A stretch of 64,000 nt of DNA, taken from the NCBI GenBank assembly GCA_947561395.2, contig OX387193.1:31118276-31182275 (forward strand), read 5' to 3'. The notes under the pieces are model-generated. The model ran no database searches. It was not told the DNA's origin and saw only the letters and a list, made by a program, of their open reading frames with translations. Both the position numbers and the translations under genes were made by a program. Numbering within the stretch: position 1 is the stretch's first letter; each line of letters starts with the position of its first letter. This document shows, one piece after another, positions 12,130-24,019 of the stretch. Source of the stretch: Buxus sempervirens (lineage: Eukaryota > Streptophyta > Magnoliopsida > Buxales > Buxaceae).

Positions 12130-12271
12130 CCATCCTCAAAATCTTTCTTAATAGCATATGACCATTCATGTGTGCACTGCACAGACCTCCATGGACTTCC
12201 TCGATTAGCCTCTGTGCCTCATCTTCCTTGACACATAGTAACAGGGAGTCATTATATGACTTTTTGTACAT
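12130..12271 (-). pseudogene. Tat integrase N-terminal zinc-binding part
   Basis: Encodes the HHCC-type region start (YNDSLLLCVKEDEAQRLIEEVHGGLCSAHMNGHMLLRKILR). The reading is interrupted at 12134 by the solo LTR and resumes at 8873. It lies in a different frame from the upstream second RNase H (12387-12866), so a frameshift lies between them. Confidence 0.85.
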
Positions 12272-12386
12272 TCTGGCCCCGCCTGCGGAAGTATTGCCTT
12301 ACCAATCTCTGAATTGTCCATTTTTCTGCCGCTGTAGCACCTTCTGGCAGAATTCTGTCCTTTAGATATCTCTCAATGTCCGCATA

Positions 12387-12866
12387 TCAGGGTTCTTCTT
12401 CGGGTGCACTCTTCTCAATTCCAAAGCAATAGACAGGGTGGCGCCGAACTTCTATCTCCAGAGGCTGCACCCAGTTGTTATTGGTTATGGTTGCCATAGA
12501 TGCTAGTGTGGCTAGTGCATCCGCAAACTGATTCCTGTCTCGTGGCATGTAATCGAATGTCACGTTCTCGAATGGCTCTTCTAGTTCCTTGACTAGTTCT
12601 TGGTATGGCACCAACTTTGCATCTCTGGTCTTCCAGTCTCCCATCACCTGATAGATTATTAGATTAGAATCACCGAACACTTTCAACTCTTGTATACGCA
12701 ATTCGATTGCTGCTCGCAAGCCCAACACACATGCTTCATACTCTGCCATGTTGTTACTGCAATCGAATAAGAGTTTTGCTGCTATGGGGTGATGGACACC
12801 ATATGGGGAGATCAATACTGCTCTGATTCCCTTTCCATTGACGTTGACTACTCCATCAAAGAACAT
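12387..12866 (-). pseudogene. Second (archaeal-type) RNase H of the Tat lineage
   Basis: About 160 codons with the RNase H fold signature: MFFDGVVNVNGKG (first acid), NNMAEYEACVLGL (second acid), LKVFGDSNLII (third acid), PRDRNQFADALATLAS (fourth acid). Known in the family: Tat elements carry this extra RNase H after their own. It is the strongest lineage marker in the element. The ORF itself is open, but its neighbours are in other frames. Confidence 0.92.
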
Positions 12867-12944
12867 CTGTCATCTGGCTTCCTCTGTCTCTTCTATGGAC
12901 TCCGTATACATTACATCTTCATCAAGGAAGTAAGTGAGAAGTGG

Positions 12945-13478
12945 TTAGTAGTTTGGTAGGGGATGTTCCACCAGGTGGTCTGCTACTACTTGTCCTTTTA
13001 TCACCTTCCTAGTTGTGTAGACGATGTCGTATTCAGATAAGAGGACTTGCCACCTTGCAACCCTTCCCGTAGAGATCGGCTTCTCAAAGATGTACTTCAG
13101 AGGGTCCGGATTCAAGATTAGTAGTACTGTGTGGCTGAGCAAATAGTGTTGAAGCTTCTGAGCTGCCCAGACTAAGGCACAACACGTCCTCTCAAGCACT
13201 ATGTATCTTACTTCGAAGTTAGTGAACTTCTTGCTCAAATAGTAGATTTCTTGTTCTTTCCTTCCTTTCTCATCGTGTTGTCCTAGCACACATCCTACGG
13301 CTGTCTCCGAGACTGTTAGATACACGATCAAGGGTCGCCCTGGGACTGGCGGAAGCAATGTCGGCGAACTCATGAGATATGCCTTGATCTTGTCGAATGC
13401 CACTTGACAAATTTCATTCCAGACCACCAAGTTATCCTTCTTCAGCAGCTTGAATATGGGCTCACATACGGGAGTCAT
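12945..13478 (-). pseudogene. Tat RNase H (first, connected to RT)
   Basis: The usual gypsy RNase H following RT, with VCEPIFKLLKK and FDKIKAYLMSSPTLLPP in the connection, then YLTVSETAVGCVLGQ, IYYLSKKFTNFEVRY, ERTCCALVWAAQKLQHYLL, and TGRVARWQVLLSEYDIVY. The first catalytic Asp position reads VSETAVG rather than the D-type motif, as seen in many Tat elements where the second RNase H is thought to act. Runs in the same frame as the end of RT with a gap near 13480. Confidence 0.85.
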
Positions 13479-13490
13479 CTGTGCAACAAA

Positions 13491-14347
13491 TCAACTGATG
13501 TACTTCAATCTGCCCAGGAAACCTCTCACTTCTTTTTTTGTCGATGGAGGAGGCATCTCCAGAATTGCCTTTGCTTTAACAGAGTCGACTTCAATTCCTC
13601 GTTTCCCAACAATGAACCCTAGCAGTTTCCCTAAAGTGACTCCAAACACACACTTGTTTGGATTGAGTCTGAGCTTGTGCTTTCTAAGTCTGTCGAACAC
13701 CTTCCCGACGTTCACCAAATAATCCTCCTCTTCCTTTGACTCCGCAATCATGTCATCCACATATACTTCCATCTCTTTGTGCATCATGTCGTGGAATAAC
13801 AGAGTCATTGTGTGCTAATATGTAGTGCCCGCACTCTTTAGTCCAAATGGCATCACAAAATAGCAGTAAGTGCCCTGTGTGTGATAAAGGATGTTTTCTC
13901 CATGTCCTTAGGCGCCATCCTTATCTGGTTGTAACCAGAGAACCCACCCATGAAAGAGAACATTGAATGCGTCATTGTATTATTGACCAGTACATCAATG
14001 TGCGGCAATGGGAAGTTGTCCTTCGAACTTGCTCTATTTAGATCTCTGTAATCAACACACATCCTAACCTTCACTTCTTTCTTGGGAACTGGCACAATGT
14101 TTGCTAACCACTCTGGAGAGTCTTTTTCTTGCAAGAATACAGCATCCAGTTGTTTGGTGACCTCTTCCTTAATCTTCAGGGCCCATTCCGGCTTGGTACG
14201 TCTAAGTTTCTGCTTCACAGGTGTGGCCTCAAACTTTGTTGGTAATCGATGCACAACCAAGTCCGTGTCTAACCCAAGCATATCCTCGTATGACCATGCA
14301 AACACGTCAGAATAAGACTTTAGAAAATCAATCATCTGTTTTCTCAA
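13491..14347 (-). pseudogene. Tat reverse transcriptase (broken)
   Basis: RT copies the element RNA to DNA. Motifs are DVFAWSYEDMLGLD, ANIVPVPKK, RMCVDYRDLNRAS, KDNFPLPHIDVLV, FSGYNQIRMAPKDMEKTSF, then, in another frame, VYVDDMIAES (the YVDD active site) and NPNKCVFGV...LGFIVGKRGIEVD. A frameshift between about 13808 and 13853 plus an in-frame TAG before HTMTLLFHD break it. Confidence 0.92.
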
Positions 14348-15008
14348 TAATTGCGCTAGCTTTTTACCAATCTGGAGTATCCTTGGTTGTGCTATTTTGC
14401 CTATGTTAATGGATTCAGTTTCCTCAATGTTTGCATGAAGACCCTTTTCATTTCCAAAGCAAATTGGATCTTAGGCGAAGCCTCCCATGATTCATTGTCA
14501 TCCTCATGCTCAGGAAACTTACATGGGATGATGTCTAAACCTCTTTGCTGCAGTGGGCAAGTGCTCCAGTCTGATTTGTTGAGTCATTGCTCATTTTCAA
14601 TAATGTACACTAGCTCATGCTTTTCTTTTATTATTGCTTGTTCAATTGGCTGCTCAGAGCCAAGGTTTTCAATTTCTTTTTTCTTTTTGCTCAATTATGA
14701 CGATCTTATTATCTATCCCATGCCCCAACTTTTCTGGGTGTGTGTTGAGATTGGTAATAAGACTGCAAGATTCAGATTGTTTGTTTTTGTTATTTTTGCT
14801 TGTATTCTCAGACACATGAAAATAGCAGAAGTTGTTCAGATATTCGTTAAAAATTTCAGCAGTTGCTACAACAGCTTCAGAAGTGAATGGAACCCCCTTA
14901 GCAATGTTGGCCTTGCTGGTTGCGAAGGGCACAACGCTCCTGTTCCTCAATGTTGAGTTGTCCTCCTTGTCAATTGTAGCTATCTCTTCTAGCTCAACTG
15001 CCCCAGTT
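14348..15008 (-). other. Tat pol linker upstream of RT
   Basis: Decayed coding sequence between protease and RT, with only short open stretches (for example 14669-14950, minus strand, lysine/asparagine-rich). No domain is recognisable. It continues beyond two nested solo LTRs into 18440-18532 and 21378 onward. Confidence 0.55.
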
Positions 15009-15013
15009 AGAAC

Positions 15014-18000
15014 TGTGCGCGGGGTCGCACGTGGAGGGTGTGCCTCTTATTTGGGGTAAAACGAGAAGGTTGGAGTCGCCACTGCCTGATGGGGTGCAAG
15101 TAGACACCTAGGTGCCTAAGTTAGTTTGCGGCTTGAGATTCTAAATAAGGTCTCGATTACGGTCCGGGGAAGTCCGTAGACACCCCGATCCACCTTGTCG
15201 GTTGACAGGTCCCATGGGTTTCCCTAGTTTGAGTCAACTTTGCTTGGGTATATCTCACCCGATTCCTAAGTCCAAGACATGCACATTTTGTTTAAGTCTG
15301 GTGGGGACCACCAAAGTGGTGTGGGTCCCTTTATTTGATTTTATCTTGTCTTATTTAGGTGATCTAGGTCTGGTTGGGTGGGCCCCATTGGAAGGTCCTC
15401 CAGATCCCCTAGTGGGCTAGGTTTAGCCCACGTGTCCCTTTACTAGGCCTCGATCTGATCGTAGGAGGCCCTTTAGGGTTTGGCAAAATTAATTGATTTT
15501 AATTAGGGTTTGAGTAAAGAATAAAATTAAGATTTATCCTTGTGGGCCGGAATGGTTTGTGGGCCCATTGGGTGGGCCACACAAGGGTGACCATGTGATT
15601 TGATTTATTTCATCTTAATTTGTTTCCAAAATGGGCTAGGCCTTAGGCTTGGGGCCTGTAGTCTAGGCTTGGACTCGAAAGCCCAAGATTTAGGAAATCA
15701 GGGTTTTGGACCCTTTATTATTTGGTTAATGGGCTTGACGGGCCCAATAGGCTCTGGCCCGCAGTCTCGGCCAAACCACACTTAATCTAAACTGGCATGA
15801 TACAAGTTGGGCTTTTGGTGGGCCTCAAGGGGTCTGGCCCACTTTAGTATTTTAGTTGTCTCATTTAAGTTCAAGTGAGTAGTTCGGGCTGGGCGGGCCC
15901 CGTTGGAAGGCCCAAAATGAATCAAATTGGACCGGACGGGTCCAGGGACCACATTGGGCTTTCGGGTGACTCGAAAACCCTGCTAGGTAACTTGGTTTGG
16001 TTGAAACGGGTTGCAAAAATGGGTTAAGGGCTGAAAAATCATGGATTAAGGTTTCTGGGGGTGTAGCCGAAATTGTATTTCAGCTACACAGAAGAAGCAG
16101 TGCGGCTACACAATAAAAACAGTGTAGCTGAAATCTAATTTCAGCTACACAAGAAAGCAGGCTGATCCGACCTGAGTTGTCTGATCAGCATAAAAAGGCC
16201 TTTTTGATAGATTTTCTGGGTGGGTTTGGATTTTGGGCTTCTCAAGGAGTTTCAATGACTATGTCAGCCCCTGTGTGGGCCCACAATGGCTTGGATTGAA
16301 GGTGGATGGCCTCATTTGGCCATCCTTGGGTCTTCTTAGGAAACAAAGAGAAGGGGTGAGGCTAGAGGCCTTCCCCCTTCTTCTTGAGCTTGACACTCAA
16401 AGACAAACAGGGGTCCTTGAACCCCTGTTCTGGTACTTGAAGCACCCCTCTTCTTTCCATGAGGAGAAGGAAAAGAGTGGCCCGTGAGGCCAGTGCTAGG
16501 GTCCACGGCCAAACCAACACATGTATTTCACATGCAACTCAAAACATGCTCAAAACAGTGGTTCAAGTGCGTAGGTGTTCATGCTTACAGGAATACGAAG
16601 GGAAGCTAAGGGGGCAGCCTAGGCATGTTTTCTAGAAATGTCATACTCATGTGGGTGCAAGGTGTGCATGCAAAGAAGGTGGGGAGACATGCTAAACAAC
16701 ATAAATAGTGATTAAGATGGAAAGGGGGTGAGGGCCACGGTAACTACTCATGCATTCCTAACATGTTACACGAACGCACTTTATGGCAAAAGTAAATGTG
16801 GGAGGCAAGCATGCACCTAATCATAAAAGAAGTATTAGAAGAAGGGATTTGGGGGTTACATAAGGAGTACAAAAGATTGATGAGGAAGAGGGAACATGCT
16901 CCCTTACTTAACAACAACAAAAACAGCAACTTAACCACCCTTAGACCACAGGAAAAGTAACCTCTCACCCTTCCTTGAGTTGACAAAACCTCTCCCCTTA
17001 CCATGGGAGTTTACATACTTGAAGAGAAAAGAGGGAAGAGAGGGAAATGGAGGTGAAAGACATGAAGACCCCAAAAAAACAGCATGCTATGAACAAACAA
17101 AAACCAACATGCTCACATCACATTCATGCTCATATATGTCGAGTAAAACTACAAGGGGGAACTTACCTTGGGGTTTAAAGACCCTGGAGTAGTGTGTTGA
17201 ACCTCCTTGAAGCAAGAACAGTGGCTGGAGCAGCACTTCCAAGCACCTACAACAGCTCCTTGGCTCCTTTCTTGGATGAAGATGAAGGAAGAAGGAAGAA
17301 AAGAAGGGTAGAATGGTCTTGGAAGAGAGTTTGGGGGGTGTAGGAGGCAAAGAGAGGTTGGGAGAAAGGGATTCGCACCAGAAAGAGAGGGGGAGAAGGG
17401 GTAAAGGCCAACAATCCTCAGCCAGGTAGGCTGCTGGCCTGTTTATAACAAACAAAGTGTATCCGACAACTCAGGTTGGATACACTACATACCTAGTGTA
17501 TCTGAACATAAATTTCGGATACACTAGTATACACTTGTATCCGCAATATAATTTCGAATACAAGCAAATTTGACCAAAAATCATTTCTTTGCAGGGAATC
17601 TGTCAAAGTGTCCTGACAAAAGATTTGGAATATCCTTTTGTATCCGAAATTATATTTCAAATACACATATCAATATGTGTATCTGAAATATATTGTCGGA
17701 TCATTTTATTAAATTACAGATTTGCCCCTGATTTGATTGATTTGACTGGATTTGCTCATTAAGAGCAAATCTAGATTTTTTTGATTTTATATTTAATTTA
17801 ATTACAAAAAAAGATATTTTTCTAAAAAACAATATTTTATTCAAGATATTTTTATTGGCTGTCCTTTTTCTACCACGTGGCAGATTTCTACCCATTTTCC
17901 ACCTGGGCAGCTTTCTGCAATTCTAGCTAAGATTTTGAACTGCTCATAACTCTCTCATCCGAGCCCCGATTTTGGCAAACTCAGTTGCATCGAAATCGTG

Positions 18001-18439
18001 TCGGAATCTTCTATCCACTAGGACAGGGTTTTGCAACAAATTCAAGTTTTTAGCAGAAAGCTAAACTCGCGTCCGGAACCCTAATCTGCTCATATCTCCC
18101 TGATCCGGACCTCGATTTTGGCAAACTCAGTTGCATCGGAATTGCGTCGGCATTTTCTTTCTTTCGGGATAGAAATAGCAGTTAGGTTGGGTTTGAGCAG
18201 AAAGTCAATTTCTGCTCCTCCGGGACTTGATCTGCCCATAAATCCTTCATCCGGACTCCGATTCCAGCAAACTCAGTTGCGTTGGAACCGTGTCGAAAAT
18301 CTCTATCCATTGGGATAAGGCAAAGTATCCAATTAGGACTTAACCAAAAAGTCAACTTTTGTCCCCTTTGGGTTTGACTTTCCAATCAAAGTTTTCATTT
18401 TTTGGCACTTCCAGGAGGTGCAAAAATGAGGTGCTTACA
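15014..18439 (-). mobile_element. Solo LTR (Tat family) in pol linker, first
   Basis: 3426 bp on the minus strand: TGTAAGCACCTCATTTTTGC at 18439 down to CGCGCACA at 15014, with perfect duplication AGAAC (15009-15013 and 18440-18444). It contains a TATA box (about 17441-17450), a splice-donor-like CCAAGGTAAG (about 17163-17173), a hairpin cluster upstream of TATA (17457-17700) and a second cluster in the 3' half (16061-16189), plus a GGGCCC-rich block (15360-15960). Confidence 0.95.
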
Positions 18440-18532
18440 AGAACCATGTTGGCGCTTTCATCGGATGATATGCAAATAGGGTTGTTGGCTGCACCAGTTG
18501 GCTTGTTCTGGCTTTCCTCAAACTTAGGATCA
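18440..18532 (-). other. Tat internal sliver between two solo LTRs
   Basis: Only 93 bp of the host Tat element remains between the two nested solo LTRs, including both flanking duplications (AGAAC on the left, GATCA on the right). It belongs to the decayed protease-RT linker. Confidence 0.8.
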
Positions 18533-21372
18533 TGTGCGCACGTCGTGGTGAATGCGCGATGCGAGGCGGGCGCACGATGAAAGATGCGAGGGAACGGGGG
18601 TATAAGGAGTCGCCACTGCCTGATGGGGTGCAGGCAGACACCTGGGTGCCCTAAGGATATCTATTTTGGTCTGCAGCTGGAGATTCCGGCTAAGGTCTCG
18701 ATTACAGTCCGGGGAAGTCCATAGACACCCCGGTCTACCCCGTCGGTTGACAGGTCCCATGTGCTTCTTTGGTTCGAGTCAACTTTGGTTCAACTCACCC
18801 TTATGTCCTACACCAGCATGCTCACTTTATTAAGTCTGAATGGGACCTTCAGAGGTGTGGGTCCCTTTTATTTTAATTGATTTTTTATATTTTATCTAAA
18901 TGATGTGGGTCTAATGTGGGCCCCGTTGGAAGGCCCATTGGATACCAAAAAGGGCTTAGGTCAAGCCCAATTCCCATTTGGGGTCATGTTGGATAACCCA
19001 ACTTATTGGATTTGGCTATTTGGTTTAAAGGTTGCTCAATTATTCAAAAATTAGTGGGTTTACTGGGCATAACCGTATAACAGGTACGGGTTGGCTTCAA
19101 TCGCACATGAAGTGCGGTTGGGGCCAAACCGCTCTGTGTGTACAGTTTCAGCCCAAAAAGCCATTTTTTATGTGGGCTTTGGGTTCCTGGGTTTCTTGTG
19201 GTGTTTTAGTAGTTGTGTGGGCCCCTGCGTGGGCCCACAGTGGTTCAAAGAAGGATTAAACTTCCTTTTGGTCTCTTTCTTGGAGTTTCTTAATCAAAGA
19301 AGGAAGGGGGAGCCTTGGGGCTGCCTTTCCCCATTTTTGGGTTATGCACAATGCTTGACAGGGACCATGGAGTCCCTGTCTTGGTTTCTCAACACATCAC
19401 AAAGCAGGTAAGCAAGTTTCATAAGTCACCTAATCAAGAACTCAACTCATGCCTTAATTCTAAACTATGCGAATCATGATTAGAGATGCACTGCATACGA
19501 GGGCAGCAAGGATGAAGCCTAAAATTATGCCATGAAGAGATATTTGCACAAGTGAAAATACGGCCTAAAATGCTATCCAAGGTAGGGGATGTGTGCATGC
19601 ATTCAAGTTATGCAATTGAGAAAACCTATCATGCAAACACACAAAGAAAGCCATACTGCAGATGGACAAGGACAGCAGCAATAGAAGGGAGGAACAACAG
19701 CCACTATGGAAAGCTTAAAACATATTAAAGGAGGGGGAAATGCATGGGGATTGGGGGGATGGGTAGCATTCATTCCAGGTGTCTGGTGGACTGACTCAAG
19801 TGGGTAAACAAGCGAATAAGCTTGCTGGAACAGCAGCTAGGTGATGGGGGGAAGGGAGAATGTGGCAATGGGGGTTCACACATACACATGGATGCATTCA
19901 GAACATTCAAACAAAACAAAAAATGGCATGCATACACAAACAAGAGATAAAAATATCATGGTGTTAGTACAGGGGACAGCAGCAAGTATGGGGATTTTCT
20001 CATGCAAGCAAGGCTAAAAACAACATCGAGAAAGGCTTCCCATGCCATTGGACCTGGGGGCTTGGTGAAGGTTAAACGTGCTGGGTACAACAGCTATTGG
20101 AGGGGATTAAGCATAATTAAGGGGTTGGAACAGTAAGGAAGATGTGGGGAAGATGTCATCCTCGTGGATGGAGTTAGTAGGTTAGTCTGGGGGGATTCAA
20201 GTAATTCTGAAGGGTATGAGGTAGTGAGAAAGGAAAGGAGATCTGTTGCTGTCTCCAGCAGCAGCTCCTACATGTCAAGACCAGGGGTTATGGGGTGAGG
20301 GGAAGCATGCTTATGCACAAGGAAAATGGCCTGTTAGGGGGGTGCTATAGCAACTAATTAAAGGGTGGAGAGATCATGTCATGCACAGCGGGACATCACA
20401 GCATTCAGGGAATTTTCATGCTCTAAATAAACCAATACTCATATATATTAAGTAAAATCATACCAAAATGCTCACCTTGGGCTTACAAGACTGTTTTGGG
20501 ATATGTATACACTTCCTTGAGGTAACACAGGTGCTGGAGCTCCCTTCCTTTTGCACCAACAGCAGCAAAGCTAGCTTCTTTAAGTTTGGTAGTGGTGGAG
20601 AAGAGTTGTGGAAAGCTTGGGATGTCTTGAGAATGGATTTGGGAGGAGTGGGAGGCAAAGAGAGGTGAGGAAGAGGGGGTTCGGAGGTTCAGGGAGCAAG
20701 GGAGAAGGAGGAGAAGCAGAAAAGACTAACTCCTTGTCCCACTGTCCGAACTTGCCTTTTATAGCAAACAGGGACAAAACCGCATACTCAGAGCGGTTTT
20801 GCCTAAAATGAACAGTAACCGCACATACTGTGCGGTTTTGGTGAAAACCGTAGGTTATGTACGGTTTTGTCCTTGTCTTTTCAGTAATGATGGGGGGACA
20901 AATTGGTCAGACGCAGTCTGACACGCCACGCAACCGTACTGTATATGCGGTTGAATTTTCGGCGCCGCTTGCTCTGATTGGCTCGCGCGGGCAGTGGCCG
21001 AAAAAAATCAACCGCACACAATATGCGGTCGTTTCTCCCCTTTTTTGGTTGATGTGAAAGCTAAGCCGACTCAACCACCCACTCGGACGGATTAGACTTC
21101 CCCAATTTTTATTATTTCTCATTTATCTTAATTATTTTAATTAAGATATTTTAAATTTGACTGTTTTGCTCATATCTTCTCCGTCCGGGCTCCGATTCCT
21201 GCAAACTTAATTGCGTTGGAACCGTATCAAGATGCTATACCCATTGGGATAGGGTATAGCAATCAATTTAGGCTCAGGCAGAAGGTTATCTTTTGCTCTT
21301 AAGGGTTTGTATCTTCCTTTTAGGGTTTTGCTTTCAGGCTTTTTAGAGAGGTGCAAAAATGAGGTGCTTACA
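18533..21372 (-). mobile_element. Solo LTR (Tat family) in pol linker, second
   Basis: 2840 bp, minus strand, TGTAAGCACCTCATTTTTGC at 21372 down to GTGCGCACA at 18533, with perfect duplication GATCA (18528-18532 and 21373-21377). It carries a TATA box (about 20753-20763), a donor-like CCAAGGTGAG (about 20470), and hairpins with AACCGCA/TGCGGTT stems in both halves (19069-19121 and 20776-21030). About 19400-20450 is AG/GT-rich non-coding sequence. Confidence 0.95.
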
Positions 21373-21377
21373 GATCA

Positions 21378-22581
21378 TACTCTAGCAATGGCCTCCCCCA
21401 CGATGCTGACGGGACTGGAAGTGCCGTAAGTACTCCACACCAAGTGGTATGTAAGCAATGGTGACCAGATACACCAGGTCTGATCCTGTTGGCACAGCAG
21501 CGGCAAGTGCTATGGGTGGTGCCCCTAGTCCATGATTGAGAGACTTTCAGGTGCCCATCTACCATAAGTCTCATGGTGCGCTTCCGCAGGGAGTGGCTCA
21601 ATCACATGGGCATGCCTTGAAACATATGACCCAGCCCATCATGAGTCCTGGAGTTTTGAACTGGTGGCGGAGGACGCGAAGACCTGGGCCTTTGGTTGGG
21701 TGCTCCCGAGCTTCCTTGGCTTTCCATTATGCAGATATACATGACTGGACCCTCTTCTTCTTCAGCGGGAGCGGGTGGCAGCACTTCGTCCATTGCGACC
21801 GCAAGATAAATGGGTAACCCTTCGGGGATTGGCAATTCAGCAGGAGGTGGAAAAGTGATGGTGACATCTTCTGCTAATTCCAAGGCAAATAGAGCGGGCA
21901 AGCCATCTGGTGACCAGTCAGGTGCTAGTGGGTCTAATGGCTCTAATTCCACTGCGTTTCCAACCACGTCCAGGGACAGTGGCTCTTCCCAGAGCATCTG
22001 AGCCAGTCCTTGCAAGTAATCCCCCTCCTGAGCAGGGGAAGAATGAAATTCGTCACCCCAGCCCTTGATGACTATGTTATCCAATGACAAGGCGACCTCC
22101 CATTCCATATTGGTGAAACGGTGGTACAGTTCCCCGTGCATTCATATGGGCCAGTGTGGGTCTCTACCTTCAGCTTTGACTCTTTTCCTCTCAGCACGCA
22201 TTCCAAAGAGTCTGGAGTAATCCTTCGGCTGTGGGTTGAACCCAAGTCCGAATCCAGTGGTCTGCACATATGGTTGGATGGTGGCCTTGATTCCTTGTTT
22301 GTACTTGCCTAGTCCTTCTCTGGCTTTGAGGCCCCAGTTTGCGCACTCGGCGGCACCAAACATCCCGCTTCTTCTTCTTCTTGGCAGTTGCTACCTCCTT
22401 TATGATTCAAGAATGTGGCTCACCTGAACCATTTCCATAGCTTGGAAGTTTAGTGAGGTAGGCAATTCGTAGGCAATATAGGGCACTCCGACCTTCTCGA
22501 ACTCGCTGTGATCTTCACCGTAGACGGTGATGAGCTCATTACTCGAGATGAATCAAATCATTCTATGCAGGGAGGAAGGCA
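21378..22581 (-). pseudogene. Tat protease-RT linker with G-patch-like segment
   Basis: Two minus-strand openings are recognisable. 22142-22363 has GLKAREGLGKYKQGI and GFGLGFNPQ, resembling the glycine-patch-like stretch found between protease and RT in Tat polyproteins. 21602-22141 is acidic and proline-rich (SSRPPPPVQN, PAEEEEGPVM). Function unknown. The openings are in different frames. Confidence 0.65.
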
Positions 22582-22950
22582 CTACCCCCAGCCTGATGTA
22601 GCCAGGGTCTCGATCAATAAGTTGAACGAGGCATTAATATCCATGAGCTCAAACACCATAATGAAGGGCCTTTCTACGATGATGATTGCCAAGGTGACTT
22701 CTCCCAAGGATTCCCTCCTTGCATTGTTGAACCCTCTAACATTATGTGTACTTGGTTTGATTAGGGAAGGGTCCAACTGCAGACTATGAAAGGTCCTCAT
22801 TGGGTAGATGTTCAGTGCTGACCCATTATCAATCATTGCCTGTTTTACAATGAGATCGAAGCACTTCACCGTTATGTAGAGTGTCTCAATGTGGTTATGC
22901 CCTTCAAGTGGCAGATTTGCTGTAGAAAAGGATATGGCCTTGGGCGCCAT
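22582..22950 (-). pseudogene. Tat aspartic protease
   Basis: Retropepsin-like domain that would cut the polyprotein. IDNGSALNIYP holds the active-site D-[SNG] motif in its Tat form (DNGSALN), followed by THNVRGFNNARRESLGEVTL and MDINASFNLLIE, the latter corresponding to the conserved ILG-type segment. The start is not defined. It follows a spacer with tandem repeats. Confidence 0.85.
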
Positions 22951-23689
22951 GATTACTTATACCACTGCTTCCAGTTGTTCAGGGCTTATGCTTTTGGGCA
23001 CATGTACGTCATCAAGGACCTTCGTCAGTACTGCCCTGTGCTTCTCTGAATCGATTAGGAGACACATTATAGAGATTTGGGCCGGCACCTTGTTCAGCTG
23101 TTGGAGGAGATCATACTCCGACGTATAAACGCTATGATGGAGATCTGTGATTTCTTCCTCCGTAGCTTTTCCCTTTCTTTTGTGGGCCAATGGCAATTCT
23201 GTTACCACGTCCCTCCCTTTTTCTTTTCTTTTTCTTTCTTCTTCCGTCTCTCCCTCTGGTGCAGGTGGAGGGTTAGTGTTTACATACTAACCAAATCGTG
23301 TGATCCGATCGATTTCTGCTTCTAATTTGATGGGGTACCTGGCGGCGAGCACTGCTGGTGGAACTTGTTTCAATTCCCTCAATTCCACCATTAAGTCCTG
23401 GATGATGGAACCCATGATATCAATTTTCTGTTGCATTTCATTGACAACCTGTGCATGGCTGGATTCTGCTAGGTGTTGCCCCGGTGGTGTCTGGTCTCCT
23501 TGCTAATCCATTTCGAGCCTCTACCTCGATCTCAACAAGTATGGGCTCCTGGAAGCTATTTTGGTACCTATTTAAAACAATTGACAGGCATTAGTGCAGT
23601 TTTACACGAATTGGTCATGAAACTTTATTTGGTTGAATCTATTTATTTGCTTTTGTTGTTTTTCCTTTCTAATGAAATTAGATTAACTA

Positions 23690-23935
23690 ATCTGTTTTAA
23701 CTGCTTAGAGGCAACAAGGGAAGAGAACCTAAAACCACTTGGAGGTGACTGGGACAGAGAACCCTAATTTCAAAAAACTAATCTATTTTAGCTACATGGA
23801 GGTAGCTTGGGACAGAGAACCCTGTGAACCTGATCTATTTTAGTCACCCGTAGGCAACTGGGAAAGAGAACCCATTTTTTTTAAAACTGATCTATTTTGG
23901 TTGCCCTAGCATGACAAGGGAAGAGAAACTTCATC
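23690..23935. repeat. Short tandem repeat, unit about 60-75 bp
   Basis: About four imperfect units with the motif order AACTGATCTATTTTAG, then GGAGGCAACTGGGACAGAGAACCC, with small length differences. Lies directly beside the larger 145-bp array. Confidence 0.75.
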
Positions 23936-24019
23936 ACAAGGGATTTTGGTTGAGCTCAGTATCACGGGGTTGGACCACACAGGGTCATATAAGGGGCAGG
24001 CTGAAAAACAGCACCCAGG

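Noticed and set aside
14387..14956. 189-codon plus-strand ORF
   Set aside because: Antisense to the Tat pol linker, Cys/Phe/Leu-rich without recognisable domain; judged a shadow.
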